This document shows, piece by piece, positions 45,431-57,296 of a DNA stretch of 64,000 nucleotides. The stretch covers positions 9,881,501 through 9,945,500 of the forward strand of contig CM048843.1 of the NCBI GenBank assembly GCA_026545765.1. Reading direction: 5' to 3'. Every line of letters starts with the position of its first letter. The first letter of the stretch is position 1. A model generated the notes under the pieces. That model did not search any database. It saw only the letters and a list, made by a program, of their open reading frames with translations, and was not told the DNA's origin. The position numbers and the translations under genes were made by a program. The DNA comes from Plantago major. Its lineage: Eukaryota > Streptophyta > Magnoliopsida > Lamiales > Plantaginaceae.

Positions 45431-47319
45431 TTAGTGCACGGAATTGCGGACTAGCATATGCTCGATCGTTGTTTGAGGTTTTTTGTGATGCGCTCCTTGC
45501 GTTCTGCTATCTCCCCGTTGGTCCTCCATAATAGTGTTGATCACCCATTTGTATGGGCGTTTTCCATTTCGATATCGTCGGTGTATCGGTAAACGTTAGT
45601 CGAGATGGGGCGGATAGTTGGTTGGCGGAGGGTAAAGGCAAGCGATGAGTGGCGGTGGTTCCGTCATCCTCTCATCTCTCCTTTGCTCATTCTATCTTGT
45701 CTGAGTTCGTCCTTATAGATATGCTCCTTCAATTTTCCATCCCTTATCCGGTGTTCCGCCATCTTGAATGCAATCGTCGTCCGTTTAGTGTCGCGACACT
45801 TGTGAAACTTCTGATAGCCTTTGCGTTCTTACTCTTACGGCCGTGAAACTTGGCCGATGGGCGTCGACTTCTTCTCAACAATAGTTGCCAAGATGCCGGA
45901 TCTTGATGCATTGGTAGGGTATAATCCGTATCGTCTTGGCGGACTTCTCTCCTAATGAAAACCTCTGTCTCTTTGATCCCTTCTTGAATCAAACTTTCTT
46001 GGGCGTTGGTCTTGCTTCACCGGATCCTTCGCTTTCTTGGAGTTGGCTCTCCTTTGGAACATTCATACGTAATCTTCTCCATACATCACTTCCTCACGGA
46101 TGTCTTCTAAGTACTTTTAGCTTCTTACTTCTTGACTTGAGAGTTTTCTCGGAGTTCGAGTTGAGTATTAGCATCTGGTGTCGGACCCGTTCTTTATCTT
46201 GTGTGGCTCGACCGAAGAACCTCGCGTGAAATCGATCAAGAAAGTCCTTAGATCCTTGTGCTCTCCACATATACTTGCCTGCGGATGCTCCAGATGCGTT
46301 TTCCCTCTTGGATTTGCGAATCGAGCGAATTTAGAAAACGAGATCCAGCGTAACCGTGTCGAATTATTCGGCAAAGAGGTGTACCAATCCATGGCGATCC
46401 GAAGAGTGGGCGAAAGTGAGGGCTTTAGTGTTGTCACTCATCCCTTTGGAATCCATCTTCTTTGTTGAAGCGGGTCGGGTGACCACGGACAAGCGTCCCC
46501 ATAGTAGTATTCAAGTTTGGAATCACTTGGTCAATTCTGTTTCTCCTTCTCCCTCATGATCTTTGTCACATAGGGATTTGGCCTATTGGTAGTTATCTGC
46601 TCGTGATCTTTTACGAGACGTCCGAGGCTTAGAATCTGAGCTTCTAAAGCCTTTTGCTGGGCATAGATCTCGTCTGCCGTCATGATCTCCCCTGTCCTTG
46701 GATGCATGGCCACATCCGCGGGAAGTTCGTTCATGCGGGCTCTTGGAATTGTTTCCGCCACTTGATCCCTGTCCCTCGGAGGCACTGGGAGTGGAACTTC
46801 TGGGTGTCTATTGTTCACGTCTTGGCGCTCTCTCCTCACTTGATGGCTTCCTTCCCCTCGGATTTGTGGTGAGGCTCACTGTCGATAGATCGCAAATCCT
46901 CCAGGGTTCTTGATCTCTAATCTCTGCTGGATTGGGCGTTGTCCGTTCCTGAACAATCTTGACTCTGCTGAGGCGTAACCACTGGCGGAGTGGCTTGTTG
47001 CGGAGGAGCATTGTTGGATCCCAGGCACCCTTGGATAATCGTTAGCAGCCTATCAAACTGCATCTCGCTCAATCCAAGGTCGTTAGTGCGGATAATGCGT
47101 CCATCAGGCATTGTGAATTGTTGGGGTGCGGGTGGGCCTTGAGCTCCTGTCGGAGAAGCTCGGGCCGCACCTTCTTCCGAGGAAGATGGTATGTCGTCCC
47201 TCGCTTGGATATCTTCCTCTTCCGTTGAGACTGCATCCCCGGGTGGGTGGCGTCCCAGCAGCGGTGGTGGAGTTCTTAATTACGTAGTACCGGCTCATTG
47301 TTCGTCTTATTCTTGCCAT
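45431..47319 (-). pseudogene. Ty3/gypsy gag, element B
   Basis: Starts at ATG 47319 (MARIRRTMSRYY, compare MARTRRSTRTNA in A), 51 nt inside the LTR. NDLGLSEMQFDRLLTIIQGCLG at 46917-47111 matches SEFGMNENQFGLLLTTIQGCL of A. The segment at 46531-46839 has MHPRTGEIMTADEIYAQQKA. The capsid core is broken at 46000-46440. A zinc-knuckle remnant (DDCIQD) is near 45760-45790. Confidence 0.75.
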
Positions 47320-47353
47320 TGGTTTACTCGGAACGGATGCTTTTGTAAAGATT

Positions 47354-47370
47354 CCCAGAGCGGCGCGAAA
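47354..47370 (-). other. Primer binding site of element B
   Basis: Minus strand after the LTR end ..ACCCCAACA reads TTTCGCGCCGCTCTGGG. Tat elements commonly have TGGCGCCGTTGCCGGGG, complementary to tRNA-Asp; the match is partial. Confidence 0.55.
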
Positions 47371-48193
47371 TGTTGGGGTAAACCTCTCAACACCACTTTA
47401 CCAAGTAACCTAATCAAGCTCGCCTCCAACTTGAAGTCAAACAAGAGGTTGTCAGAAAGAGCACTGAAAGGACTAAGTGGGGGGGTTAGAATGGGTTACG
47501 GATTGCAAGGTCGATCCGGAAGAACTTCACTCGAAGGAGAGGAGGTAGCTCTCGTCTGATAGTAATTGGAAAGGTATTATGTATATCACTTTGGTCTGCT
47601 TATCGACCTCTCCTCCTTACTTACCTCGAGGTCTTGGACCTTGTCTTTGTATTATAGTTATCATATACTCATGGTAGCTCATAAGATGATGCAGTGTGCG
47701 ATCGATTTGGACACCAATGCTACCTTTGGCCCATGGCCCATTAGTGAAACGATAGTCAATACCGATAAGTGGGCACAGGAGGTAGTTTGGACCTTTTCCC
47801 TCGAAATCTTATTCACTTTGGGTCCGTGTTAGTCCCTCAGACGGATCTGCCTTGGTTGATCGCCCTTGGGTAACTCTGGATGTCAGAGCGAGTTTCACGG
47901 AAGTATCTCGATGGTTACATACATCGTTTGGTCTTAATGTAATGGTGGCGTCAGAGATTCTCTAAATGCGGTCCGTTAAACATCTCTGTCTTGACATGGT
48001 GGGGTTTGGAAGTCCTTTCCTTAGCATTTCGGACTAGGCGTGGGGATGTAGTGACTTGATTGTCTTTGGTCGATTCACTTTGGGCGGACCATGTGAGATC
48101 GGACCAGTACTGGATTGGCTAGTTAAGCCGTGATGCGCTTTAGGACACGCTCTATGGCGCCCTTAACGGATTGGACATATTTCCGTAACAACA
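47371..48193 (-). repeat. Element B 5' LTR
   Basis: 823 bp, TGTTGGGGTAAACC to ..CCGTAACAACA. Followed by the target duplication AATAT. Small indels against 35061-35901 are spread evenly. Confidence 0.92.
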
Positions 48194-48230
48194 AATATAT
48201 ATGTGAGCAGCATAGAAATTTGAGATTACA

Positions 48231-49685
48231 TCTATACTAATATTAAAAGAATACTTTTTGGACCTATGGACTCATACCAAAATGTGGTGTTCCACTTATA
48301 CCCCTACCTACAACATAAAAAAAGAGTATAAATAATGAAAAACGTAAGTATTACAATGCAGATTTTAGTGTGCATGTATCGATATTAGTGTCTGATGAGG
48401 AGACGTTTAGTAGGATATATTGGGCTGGATTAATTAAGCCATATAATGATACGTAATATGGTTTAATCTGTATTTAGTATAGCCTACTAAAATTCGGGCA
48501 TATCCATGTTTATATTCCAAGCCCGTGTATAAACACGTATTGTATATCTGGCTCCTCAGACGCATAGTGAGTATTACGCCTCTAATATGGGTCTCTCTCT
48601 TCCTCAACTCTCAATTGGTGCAATTTTTATCCAAATTCTGGCGTTGTTTTTGAAAAAATATATACATGTATTACTATGGTGCATGTACACATACATGTTT
48701 TGAAAAAAAAAACAAGACCATTCTTCTTCCTCAATATATCTAAAATTACATATGTCAACAAGTGCTTCAGCTGCTGTTGGAAGAAGATAACCCAAATGAA
48801 CCGTTGATATCTCTGGTGTAAGAGTGCAAGAACCTTTTGAGAAAACCATGGGAAATAGAGCTGAATTGGATCCCAAGAAGTGCAAATATGGCTGCTGATT
48901 TCATGGCAGAAATGGACATGGAAGGAAGAGGAGAAGATGTCTTTTGGGATGTTTCTCCTCCACATGTTTTACCTTTATTGGACTTGGATATAGTTTAGAC
49001 TATTTTTAATTTCTTTTCTTTACCCAAAAAAAAAAAATTCTATAGGTCGGATTTTATTTCTTAGTTCAATTTTTCCTTATTGTGCAACTCTTTTACTGTT
49101 TCGTATCTTTGCTCTTCTCTTTTTTTCATTTCATCTTCTAATATTTAGTGTTGGTTGTTTGAATGCTAATCTCTTTCCCTTTTATTTTTTATCGCTAATA
49201 GGTTGAGATTGAGGAAAAAACTCGATTATCTATGTGGATTTGTTATTCGTGCGGAGAGGTGTAAGCTCTTTTCACCTTTTATTTCCTCTTACTATATTAT
49301 ATTTCATTCCAAAACTTTTGTGTGGGTTTCTAAAGTCACAACTAAATTACTTAGTGCAATGAAGAAGGTATGATAGTAGTGTTTATATCTTATATATGTT
49401 GTTTATTCACAAGTATTTTCGATCGTATGGCATCTGCAATATAAGAATTAAAAGTAATGTTTCAAACTTTATGTTTCATTAAGTATCATATCTCTCTAGA
49501 TAACCATTTTACTACTTTCATTTTCTTAAAGATGCAATTGTAAGCAAGCGAAAAAAAATGAATATGGCATGCTTTTGGGATGTTATATGGTGGGGCTTTG
49601 ATTGATTAGTACATAATATATTTTATCTTTAGTTTAATCGTGATTGTATTTGGCATGCGAGTAGCGCGTGCATATTCATAACTAA
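48231..49685 (+). mobile_element. Helitron-like non-autonomous element (candidate)
   Basis: The left end begins TC after an A (TCTATACTAATATTAAAAG), a start I associate with plant Helitrons. The right end has a small GC-rich hairpin (GCATGCG / CGCGTGC, 49653-49671) about 10 nt before CTAA (49682-49685), as in Helitron termini (CTRR). The base after CTAA is A rather than the usual T, so the end is not certain. It carries an RNase H-like gene fragment. No Rep or helicase is present. Confidence 0.4.
48762..48998 (+). pseudogene. RNase H-like (RVT_3-type) domain, C-terminal fragment
   Basis: A frame with one internal stop (TAA after LISLV) reads QLLLEEDNPNEPLISLV, then ECKNLLRKPWEIELNWIPRS, then ANMAADFMAEM and, at the end, VFWDVSPPHVLPLLDLD before the stop. 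The order ECR.L...W.....HVPR.AN..AD.LA and then W..PP..L..LL..D is that of plant RNase H-like domains in L1-type LINEs and in related host genes. Upstream catalytic parts are missing. A run of 12 A follows at about 49026-49037, so it may be the 3' end of a 5'-truncated LINE or of a retrocopy; it sits inside the Helitron-like segment. Confidence 0.6.
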
Positions 49686-51180
49686 AAATAAAAGTATTTA
49701 ATGATAATATTAAGCATAGTTGACTGCAACTTTTTAACCAGACGGGGTATGATCATTTTTTGAAATAGTTTAAATTTTATAAGTGGCGTTTTATATATAA
49801 TTTATCAATATTAAAAATATATGAAAAGAAATAAATAAATATTGATCACTACAATAAATAAGATAGAAAGGAAAGTAAAAAAATTAAAAACTAACGGAAA
49901 TGAAAGGAAATAATAAAAAAACAAAAAACGACATAGCAGTCAGTCAGACCTTACGAGACATTGTTATGCGTCTCATTGGCCTGATGAAATGTTGATCATC
50001 TCCAACGAGACTAACTATTCTAAAACATCTTATATTATCAAATAAACAATAATAAAAAACATACTATATTAAAAATTGAAGGGAGTAAGATACTTCAGGC
50101 TGGATCTCTGGATCGCCTTCCGTTTTGTACTATTTTTGGAGTTTGATAATATATTCTCGTTTCAAAAAATAAAAAATAAAAAAATACAGGTGTGTAAGTT
50201 GATGACGTATATGAGTTTTATTATAAATTAAATTTTCACAAAGATCTATCACTATAAAAAATAAAATATGCCAGCATTACATACTATTTAGATTATTCCG
50301 TAATAATCTATTTATATATATTTAAAAAGAATGAAAACAGAAAAATTTCATCATGCATATATTAACAAGAAACAAATTTGAAAAGATTCAACGGGATTAT
50401 TTAGTGTATTTTGGAATAATAATGATTGAGTTTAAGAGGACTATTTGATAATAATGGGTAAATATTAAAAAAGAAAAAAAGGTGCCCGAAAAAAAGGAAA
50501 AAAAAGGTACTCTAGGTCGAGACACTGCCAGTTTAGGTGAGCAATGTTGGTATTGTCCGATCAGTTTATACTTGATTTATCAACCGTGAATTAGGAACTC
50601 CGAACATTGACGAAAAGAATTTATAAAGTTTGATAGGAACAAGTCACTAAAATAATTAATTAAAAGTTTACAAACTAGAAAAGTAAAATTTCAATACTAA
50701 TAAATGTAATAACAACTATCTGTTTACAATATTAAACCTACCGATATATAAATCATTTATCGTTTCTATACATCTCCTTTATACAGACGATTTGCACTTT
50801 GCTACATTTTCATGTACCATCAAACTTAGTTAGAAAAAAAATCACATAAATAAGATATTAAATTTCATATCATATGTGTATAAATGATAAACAATTTCCT
50901 ATTATAGATTCAAGAGCATACATTTTCTTATACATGTTTACTAACAAGAGTCAGGGACACTAGTTGAGGTCATCTCGGCCTATATCTTACTACACTGGTA
51001 TTTCGTTATTTTACTTTTAAACGAATTGAGTTCTATCCCACCCCAATTCAACCATGTTCAAAATAATGATGTTCATGTTCGGTCTGACATATACTCGAAC
51101 CCGTTCCATACATTTGTAACAAGACCTGACCTCAAGATTTTATATGATTAAGTTAGTAAAAACTACATTTTCCCCGTGGA
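49686..51180. other. AT-rich sequence, no gene seen
   Basis: Very AT-rich, with short poly-A runs and no open frame worth noting on either strand. No LTR, terminal repeat or known domain recognised. Confidence 0.6.
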
Positions 51181-51378
51181 GGGGGGGGGGGGGGTGTCTG
51201 GCAGATACTCTCTAGGTGGGGAGACTCTCTTTGATTTTCTCTCTCTTGATCCATAACGGGCCTGGAGAGTGGGTGGTGGTGGGGGATCTAATACTCTCTA
51301 GGCGGGGAAACTCTCTTCGATCTTCTATCTACTTTCTTGATCTCCATAACGGGCCGAGGGTTTGGGTGGTGGGGCATA
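51181..51378. repeat. Poly-G run and tandem repeat of about 80-85 bp
   Basis: A run of 14 G at 51181-51194 precedes two and a half units containing ATACTCTCTAGG.GGGGA, ACTCTCTT.GAT, CCATAACGGGCC and GGGTGGTGG. Units begin at about 51209 and 51290; a partial third begins at about 51379. Confidence 0.75.
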
Positions 51379-51415
51379 TACTCTCTCTTCGATTTTCTCT
51401 CTATTAATTCCTTCA

Positions 51416-51600
51416 CCCATAACGGAATTATGTTTGTTGAATAATAACTTTTGTGTCTTTTGTGGGGCGACCACAAACCGCCGCGAGGTTGTTGGAAACT
51501 GGGGGAGGGGGAACAAGCATAACATGTGAAATTATGTTTTTACAATAATAATTTTCGTGTGTGTGGTGGGGTGACCACATACCACCGTGGGTTGTTGGGA
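51416..51600. repeat. Second short tandem repeat, unit about 90-105 bp
   Basis: Two units share AATTATGTTT, AATAATAA.TTT, GTGGGG.GACCACA.ACC and GGTTGTTGG. It directly follows the 80-bp array and is separate in sequence. Confidence 0.65.
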
Positions 51601-51678
51601 ACATCCTATTGGTTGTGTTGTACACTTCTATATTTAATTTTGATTCGGTTTGAGGGATGCAATTTTTTTAAAAACATG

Positions 51679-53302
51679 TGTTGGTCCAGATAACGGCAAA
51701 GTAAAAGACTAGAGGGGGTGAATAGTCTTTTAAAACTTTTGTCGATAAACCAGTTTCTCGAGATATACGTAAAGATATCGATACTTAATTCGAGCGGAAG
51801 ACTTACGAGATAAGTACGTGTTGACAAGATAAGAGTAAGTACTTTGCAATATAAGTAAAACAAGTAATAAAGCTGCGAAAAGTAAATAACGTCTTTTTAT
51901 AGTGGTATCGAAGGTGGCGTAATCCTTCAACTAATCCACCGGTCTTTCTCGGACCTAGAATCCACTAAGATAAATGAAGTAACCTTACGATATCTTTTCT
52001 TAGATTCCTTAAAGCACTAGGTTCTGACCAAGTGTTCCCCCTCGATTATTCCCGACTTCCTGACGAAGTACTTCCTGTACTAAGAAACCTTTTTGAGCTA
52101 TTCCTTAGCTTTCCAAGCTAAGTACTTCCTGTGCTCAGCAACCTTGGAGTTATTCCTTAGTTTCTCAAACTAAGTACTTCCTGTACTCCACGCCATAAAT
52201 GGTGTTGGTTTTAGGTTTGTTTGTTAGGTGAGCTTCTTTAATAACTTGTTCAGTTATTCAAATAGCTCTGTGAATCAAGTATATTTAATACACTTTGCAA
52301 TGTATGGTATCTTGTTCTCTACTGACCCAAGTCTATGGTAAGTGTTCAAGAGAATGAAACTTATATATGAAATCTTAGTTCAGCTCTTTCACAGATAACA
52401 ATGCTCGTTAAGGATCAGGACACTTAGAACTTTTGTGCTACTTAGAATCAAGAGCTATGGTCGCAACAGAAAGCTTGAAGGTAAGTAGTTTGCTTGAGAG
52501 AGCTTGTGAGAGTATTCAATGTAAGTTCAGTGTTCTAAGTTCTATGTGTATTCTCAAGCAGTCTAAGTGTTGATATTTATAGATGAATTTGAGTGCCGTT
52601 TGAATAGTATCCGTTAGGCTTAAATCAAATTCAAACTATTGATATCTGAATATAGTATTATGTGAGTTTGTCTTCTTTTGAAGCTACCATTTTGTTCGAA
52701 CATTTACATGCATGCATTTAATGCACTGTACTATATTTTGTCCTGTAGTCCCAACGGAACTATGCATGGTATCAGAGGTCTTTTATACAATCAGAGTTTT
52801 CTAAAACTTTGCATGTTCTTTTCCAGAGATCATCATAGCTCCAGATACCATTTGTTTAAACAACTTGTTATAATATGTTTCTTTTTTCAGAAGCATATTT
52901 TATATCAAAGGTATCTGAGTGTAGATATCTGTGGGCACTTTCTTTGTCTCAGAAACCTTTTATTCTCAGATATCTTTTGCAACTCGTGTGTTTCAAAACA
53001 CTTGTTTCTTCAAGATATCTGGTCATAGGTTTCTGGAAAACCCTTGTCTTCAGCAATCTTGTGCAGTCATCAAATCTTCAAAACTGTTGATCTTTTCCTG
53101 CTGGATGCCTTCTTCTTGGTCTTCTTCAGAAAATAAAAATTACATTTTGAGACCTAACACCCTATACAAGATTTGATGGACTATCATACTTAGTGAGTTT
53201 TCTCTTTTATAGTGTTCAAGTGAACTAAGAGTACAATTCACCTTTCTGAGCTAAGATAAGTCATTAGGTTGCTGATCAAAATCTAAACAGATATTCCTAA
53301 CA
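51679..53302 (-). repeat. Sirevirus 3' LTR, copy 3
   Basis: 1624 bp from TGTTGGTCCAGATAACGG to ..ATATTCCTAACA. TATA box (TATTTATA on the plus strand) at 52574-52581. Matches 1-1427 in the same orientation and 3715-5297 in reverse. Confidence 0.92.
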
Positions 53303-53317
53303 AATTTCCCCCATTTT
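53303..53317 (-). other. Polypurine tract, copy 3
   Basis: Minus strand AAAATGGGGGAAATT directly before the LTR start TGTTAGGAATATC. Confidence 0.9.
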
Positions 53318-56300
53318 GATCAGTCAACGATGACTATGTAACCTATTACAAATCTGGATGAGGAAACAATCCACCACTTAATCATTTCTTATGATCTTTT
53401 AATTCATATAATTAAGTGCAGAAAGTAAACATCAACCAAATCACAAGGTGTGATCTTTCCTGAGAAGTTATCTTTTATTTAAAATGATATGTGAGAGTAA
53501 GTTCATTAGATATGATACAGAGAAATCTTACAGATAACTTTTTCAAGATTTAACAGAAAAGATCAATCAGCAAAATCACAGAAACTACTTAGTCAAATAG
53601 AACAACATGAGTTACCAAGCTCCAAGTGAACATTCTAAATGAGAAGTTTTCAAGTCTTCAAAAATTCTTCAAGTCTTCAAAACAGTTCCATGGATCAGTC
53701 TGCAAATTTCCTATCACCAAACCTTTTTATGTCATCAGAGTAGTCATAGAGAAGAGTTCTGATAATCATCTCTGTGTCTCTGGCAAATCCACATGCTTCC
53801 TTGTAGGTTTTGGTGGGATTTCTCTTGACAAAATGCTTGACCCACAGATACTTTCCCCACTTCCAGGCATGCTCGATTCTGATATCTGATAGCTTGAAGT
53901 ATTCATAAATGATCTTGGATGTCGATGTCACCCTTGTATTGATCTTGATTAAGTAGAAGGGCTCATAGGGTTCCACCATAAGTCTTGCTCTTGTGCTGTT
54001 CGATGGGTTAGAAATTACATGCACATCATCGGCTTTCCATAAGGACATTCATCGAGAGGTCCTTCTTCATGGCTTCGATTCTCTTGATTACTTCAAAATC
54101 GACCATGCTTTGATGTGGTTGGTGTTAATCAAGATTGGCTTATCTTTTCTCCATGCCATGGTTGTTTATGGATTAGTTACGGAAACCTTGAATTTACGAT
54201 AAGTGCTTGAGTTCGAATCCGTAGCCATTCTTGATTAATGCACTGAAACGGAGGAATTGTTGTCATTCTTCACATACTCAATTTTGGCTTCTTCTGGCCT
54301 GAGTGGAAGTAGACTTTTTCTTTGTTCAGCTCTCAGCCTGTTCCTTCTTTGTCTAGAATTCTCCTTTGGGGGAATGCTTGAAGAACCACCCTGGATTGAC
54401 TTGGAATTTCTAGAGGGTGTTTTAGCTGGTAAAGGCTTTGCAGCTGTGGGCTCAGTTAGGCTATCAATTTTCCTTTTTCTGTGAAGAGGAGCTTCATCTA
54501 CATCAGTTTCTTCATCATCATCAAGATTAAATCTTGTGAGACTTTTGCAGCCTTCTTCATTGCCCTGGGATTTGATTTGACCTTCTTTTTCTTCTTCAGA
54601 AGATTCATCAATCCCTCTTACTTGTCTTCTCCTTGGAGCCTTGGTACTCCTTGGAGGTCTTTTTGCCATGGCCCTTGTTACCATTGTAGTTTCTTGATTT
54701 GGCTTTGGGAAGTAGCTACTATTTACCATGACTTGACTTGGTGAGGGCTCATTTATTACGAGTGGTGGTGGGAAGTTTTCTTATTTCCTCTTCCTTTACG
54801 GCACCAACTCTAGATTTCTTCTTTCCTCTCCTTGATCAGATCAAATTCTTCCCCTTAGTCATTGTTGGTGACTAAGTACCACAAAAGAATCGAGAGGGAC
54901 TCAAAATTCTTTTACAAGTAGTTGTGGCGATAACCAACCGAATTTCAGCCTTGAGCTCTGATTTTGTTTGATAAGTCCTTTTCCTTATCAATGAGCTCGC
55001 TTGATGGGCCTAGTATGGCATCTACTTTTCCAGCAGTGTAACTTGCCTCGTGAAAAGCTTTTTCAGCCAATGACACATCATCGTCCCTTACCATTCCCAG
55101 ATCCTTCTGAGCAATGATCATACTGGTTGTTCTCTGAGTGATAAGCTCAGTAAATTTCTGCATATCTGAGGGGACGGAGGCAATTACTTCTTTGTTTTGT
55201 GAAGACATCTCCCGTTTAAGATGAGCCAGAACTTGATATCTATTCATATATTCATGGGAGTGAACATTTGGCAGTTTGTTGAAAACTTCAGGAGCAATTA
55301 GCTTCCTTTTCAGATGAGAAACCGCCAAGTGTTCATTGCGGTGTTCTGCCAATGTCTTGTCTTCTTCATCATTTGAGTCCTCAGCCCAGTGATCTTCATC
55401 CTCTTGGACATTTTCAAGATTCTCCAATCCAGCAACCATCTCAGAGATGGGCTTCTTTCCTTTCTGAGAGGAGGATGGTATGTCTTTTGCTGATGATGCA
55501 GCCTTAGCATCATGCTTTTCTTTAGATACTTCTTCAGTATCTAGCTCCTTAGCAATAGCATTTAAAGCATCCTGGAGCTCTTTAACCTCAGAGTAAGCTA
55601 CTGTCTCTTGTAAGTATTGATCTTGTAGTTGATTAAGCTTATCTCTGGATTTAACTGGCTCTTCTTCAAGTTGAAGATGGAGCTGTTGCTCTTCTTCCAA
55701 CAGTTGTTTGAGTTGGCGATTCGGCTTGAGTATTTAATATCTTCTGAGTTGTTTCCTCAGAGTGCTCAACTACTTGTTCAGTAGTGTCTTTTTGTTATTG
55801 GGAAGATGGATGGGTAGATTTCTGAGGTGATGGAGGAGGGGATTGCTGTGATGTCCTCTCAGTGTGCTTTTCAGCAGCTGAGGCATTGTTTCCATGTGGA
55901 ATTCCTCCCGTCCCTGGTGCAGGGGCATCATCATCATCCTTTTTATCATCCTTCTCTTCTTCATAGTCATTTTCGTCAGTTTCCTTCTCTTCTTCATCTC
56001 CAGAGACCAGATTGATCACTTCTGGAATAGTGATCATTTGCCCATTTACTTCTTCTTGTTCAAAAGGAATAAATTGTAGTATGCAGGCGGGGCTTGAATG
56101 CCATCTGCAATCAGTGCGACCATCACTGTTTAAAGGCACGCAATTGTGCCACTTCCTTGGAAAAATCCTTACGCATTAAAATTGCAACTTGATATTGTTC
56201 GATGGGAACATTGCGTGGATATAGTTTTCGGATCAAGAGCTCGTGCTCGTCTTGTTGGTTGATCTGTGATTCTCGATTTCAGAGAGATCAGAGCACCTTA

Positions 56301-56412
56301 ACCTTTGCCATTTCATGAAGCATTGAATATGCTTTGGCAAGGTATGAGTCTTGAAGAAGGGAAGAAGGTTTGCATAGTCATCATTTGACTCCTTCTTGGC
56401 ACTACTTTGAAC

Positions 56413-56490
56413 CTGAAAGAGAGAGTTTTGAATTAGTTTCAAAACTTGTGTAGATATCTGAGTTTTAGAGTAGTCATGTATCTGTGTTAC
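56413..56490 (-). other. Intron 5 of env-like gene, copy 3
   Basis: Donor GTAACACAG after AVAQ, acceptor CTCTCTTTCAG before VQSSAKKES, 78 bp. The downstream exon is open and matches copy 2. Confidence 0.75.
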
Positions 56491-56609
56491 CTGTGCAACA
56501 GCAACAGGCTCAGAGGGTTGGACTACTGAGGTTCCAGGTGCCTCAGATATCTGGATATGAGGAGGAGACTTGGAAGTCTGATCCTCGATCCTCTCTTTCT
56601 TTTGAACAC

Positions 56610-56689
56610 GAGAATAGGATCTGACAAAACACTTAGAAATTTATCGGAGAAAAATTCTTAGAGCAGTTTGATATCGAGATGTCAATTAC
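56610..56689 (-). other. Intron 4 of env-like gene, copy 3
   Basis: Donor GTAATTGAC after RASHQE. Acceptor either TTTGTCAG (56621) or a contracted CTCAG about 12 nt further on, as judged from copy 2. Length about 69-80 bp. Confidence 0.6.
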
Positions 56690-56839
56690 CTCCTGATGGG
56701 AGGCTCGGATACTTGTCTCTCGAAACTTATGCAGGTTACGGTATTTTCTCGGGTGATGAAGGTTTGGTGGCCTCATCAATTCCATTGGTTGAGGGGATTG
56801 AGTGGGCAACTCCCCAGCAACTTCTACTTCTGTTTGAGC

Positions 56840-56920
56840 CTATGAGTAGAAAGTGTTGTATTTAGAAAAGTGATCAGAGTAATATCGTAGAGAATATAGA
56901 TATTTGAAATAAATAAATAC
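56840..56920 (-). other. Intron 3 of env-like gene, copy 3
   Basis: Donor GTATTTATTT, acceptor TTTCTACTCATAG, 81 bp. The next exon, 56690-56839, is 150 bp and reads as 50 codons without a stop. Confidence 0.78.
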
Positions 56921-57030
56921 CTGTCAATAGATGGCTCAGATACTTGTTCCTCAGAGACTTTGCGAGTCTCTAGTTGATTCTCTGATGAGTTAGGCTTCTC
57001 AGCCTTATCATTTTCCTTCTTAGTTGGAGC

Positions 57031-57109
57031 CTATTAGAAACATCCACTTGATTAGTTAAGTGAATTAACAAATATCTGAAAAGTAATGTCTTAGGGAATT
57101 CTCTATCAC
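57031..57109 (-). other. Intron 2 of env-like gene, copy 3
   Basis: Donor GTGATAGAG after EPVLQ, acceptor ATGTTTCTAATAG before APTKKEN, 79 bp. Conserved with 11477-11553 in copy 2. Confidence 0.78.
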
Positions 57110-57214
57110 CTGTAGCACAGGCTCAGATTCCTTAAGAGGTGAGGCAGTAGCCTCCTTCTCAGTCTCTGAGGCAAGCTTTTCAGCTTCCTCTTGTTCTTTT
57201 GTTTCTAATTCAGC

Positions 57215-57296
57215 CTGTAACAAAGATTTTTTTTTATAAATAACAAGATTGATGAACATAAAATTTCACAAGTAGAGAGTTAAACCATTCAGCTAC
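57215..57296 (-). other. Intron 1 of env-like gene, copy 3
   Basis: Donor CTCAG/GTAGCTG, acceptor TTTGTTACAG, 82 bp, with a run of T near the acceptor. It lies between DNAQ and AELETKEQ; the exon that follows (57110-57214) is 105 bp, 35 codons, no stop. Confidence 0.8.

Larger units (their letters stand above)
35061..48193 (-). mobile_element. Tat-type Ty3/gypsy retrotransposon, element B
   Basis: Bounded by LTRs 35061-35901 and 47371-48193 and by a 5-bp target duplication AATAT (35056-35060 and 48194-48198). Minus-strand order from the right: PBS, gag, PR, RT, RNase H, second RNase H, IN. The left 5.6 kb holds an antisense gene and further promoter-like segments. Related to element A in all domains, but the LTRs are alike only at the outer ends. 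Confidence 0.92.

Noticed and set aside
48604-48965. Minus-strand frames of 93 and 112 codons
   Set aside because: They lie opposite the RNase H-like fragment, which has the better family match.
51216-51525. Several short frames on both strands
   Set aside because: Frames are produced by the tandem repeats and are not coding.
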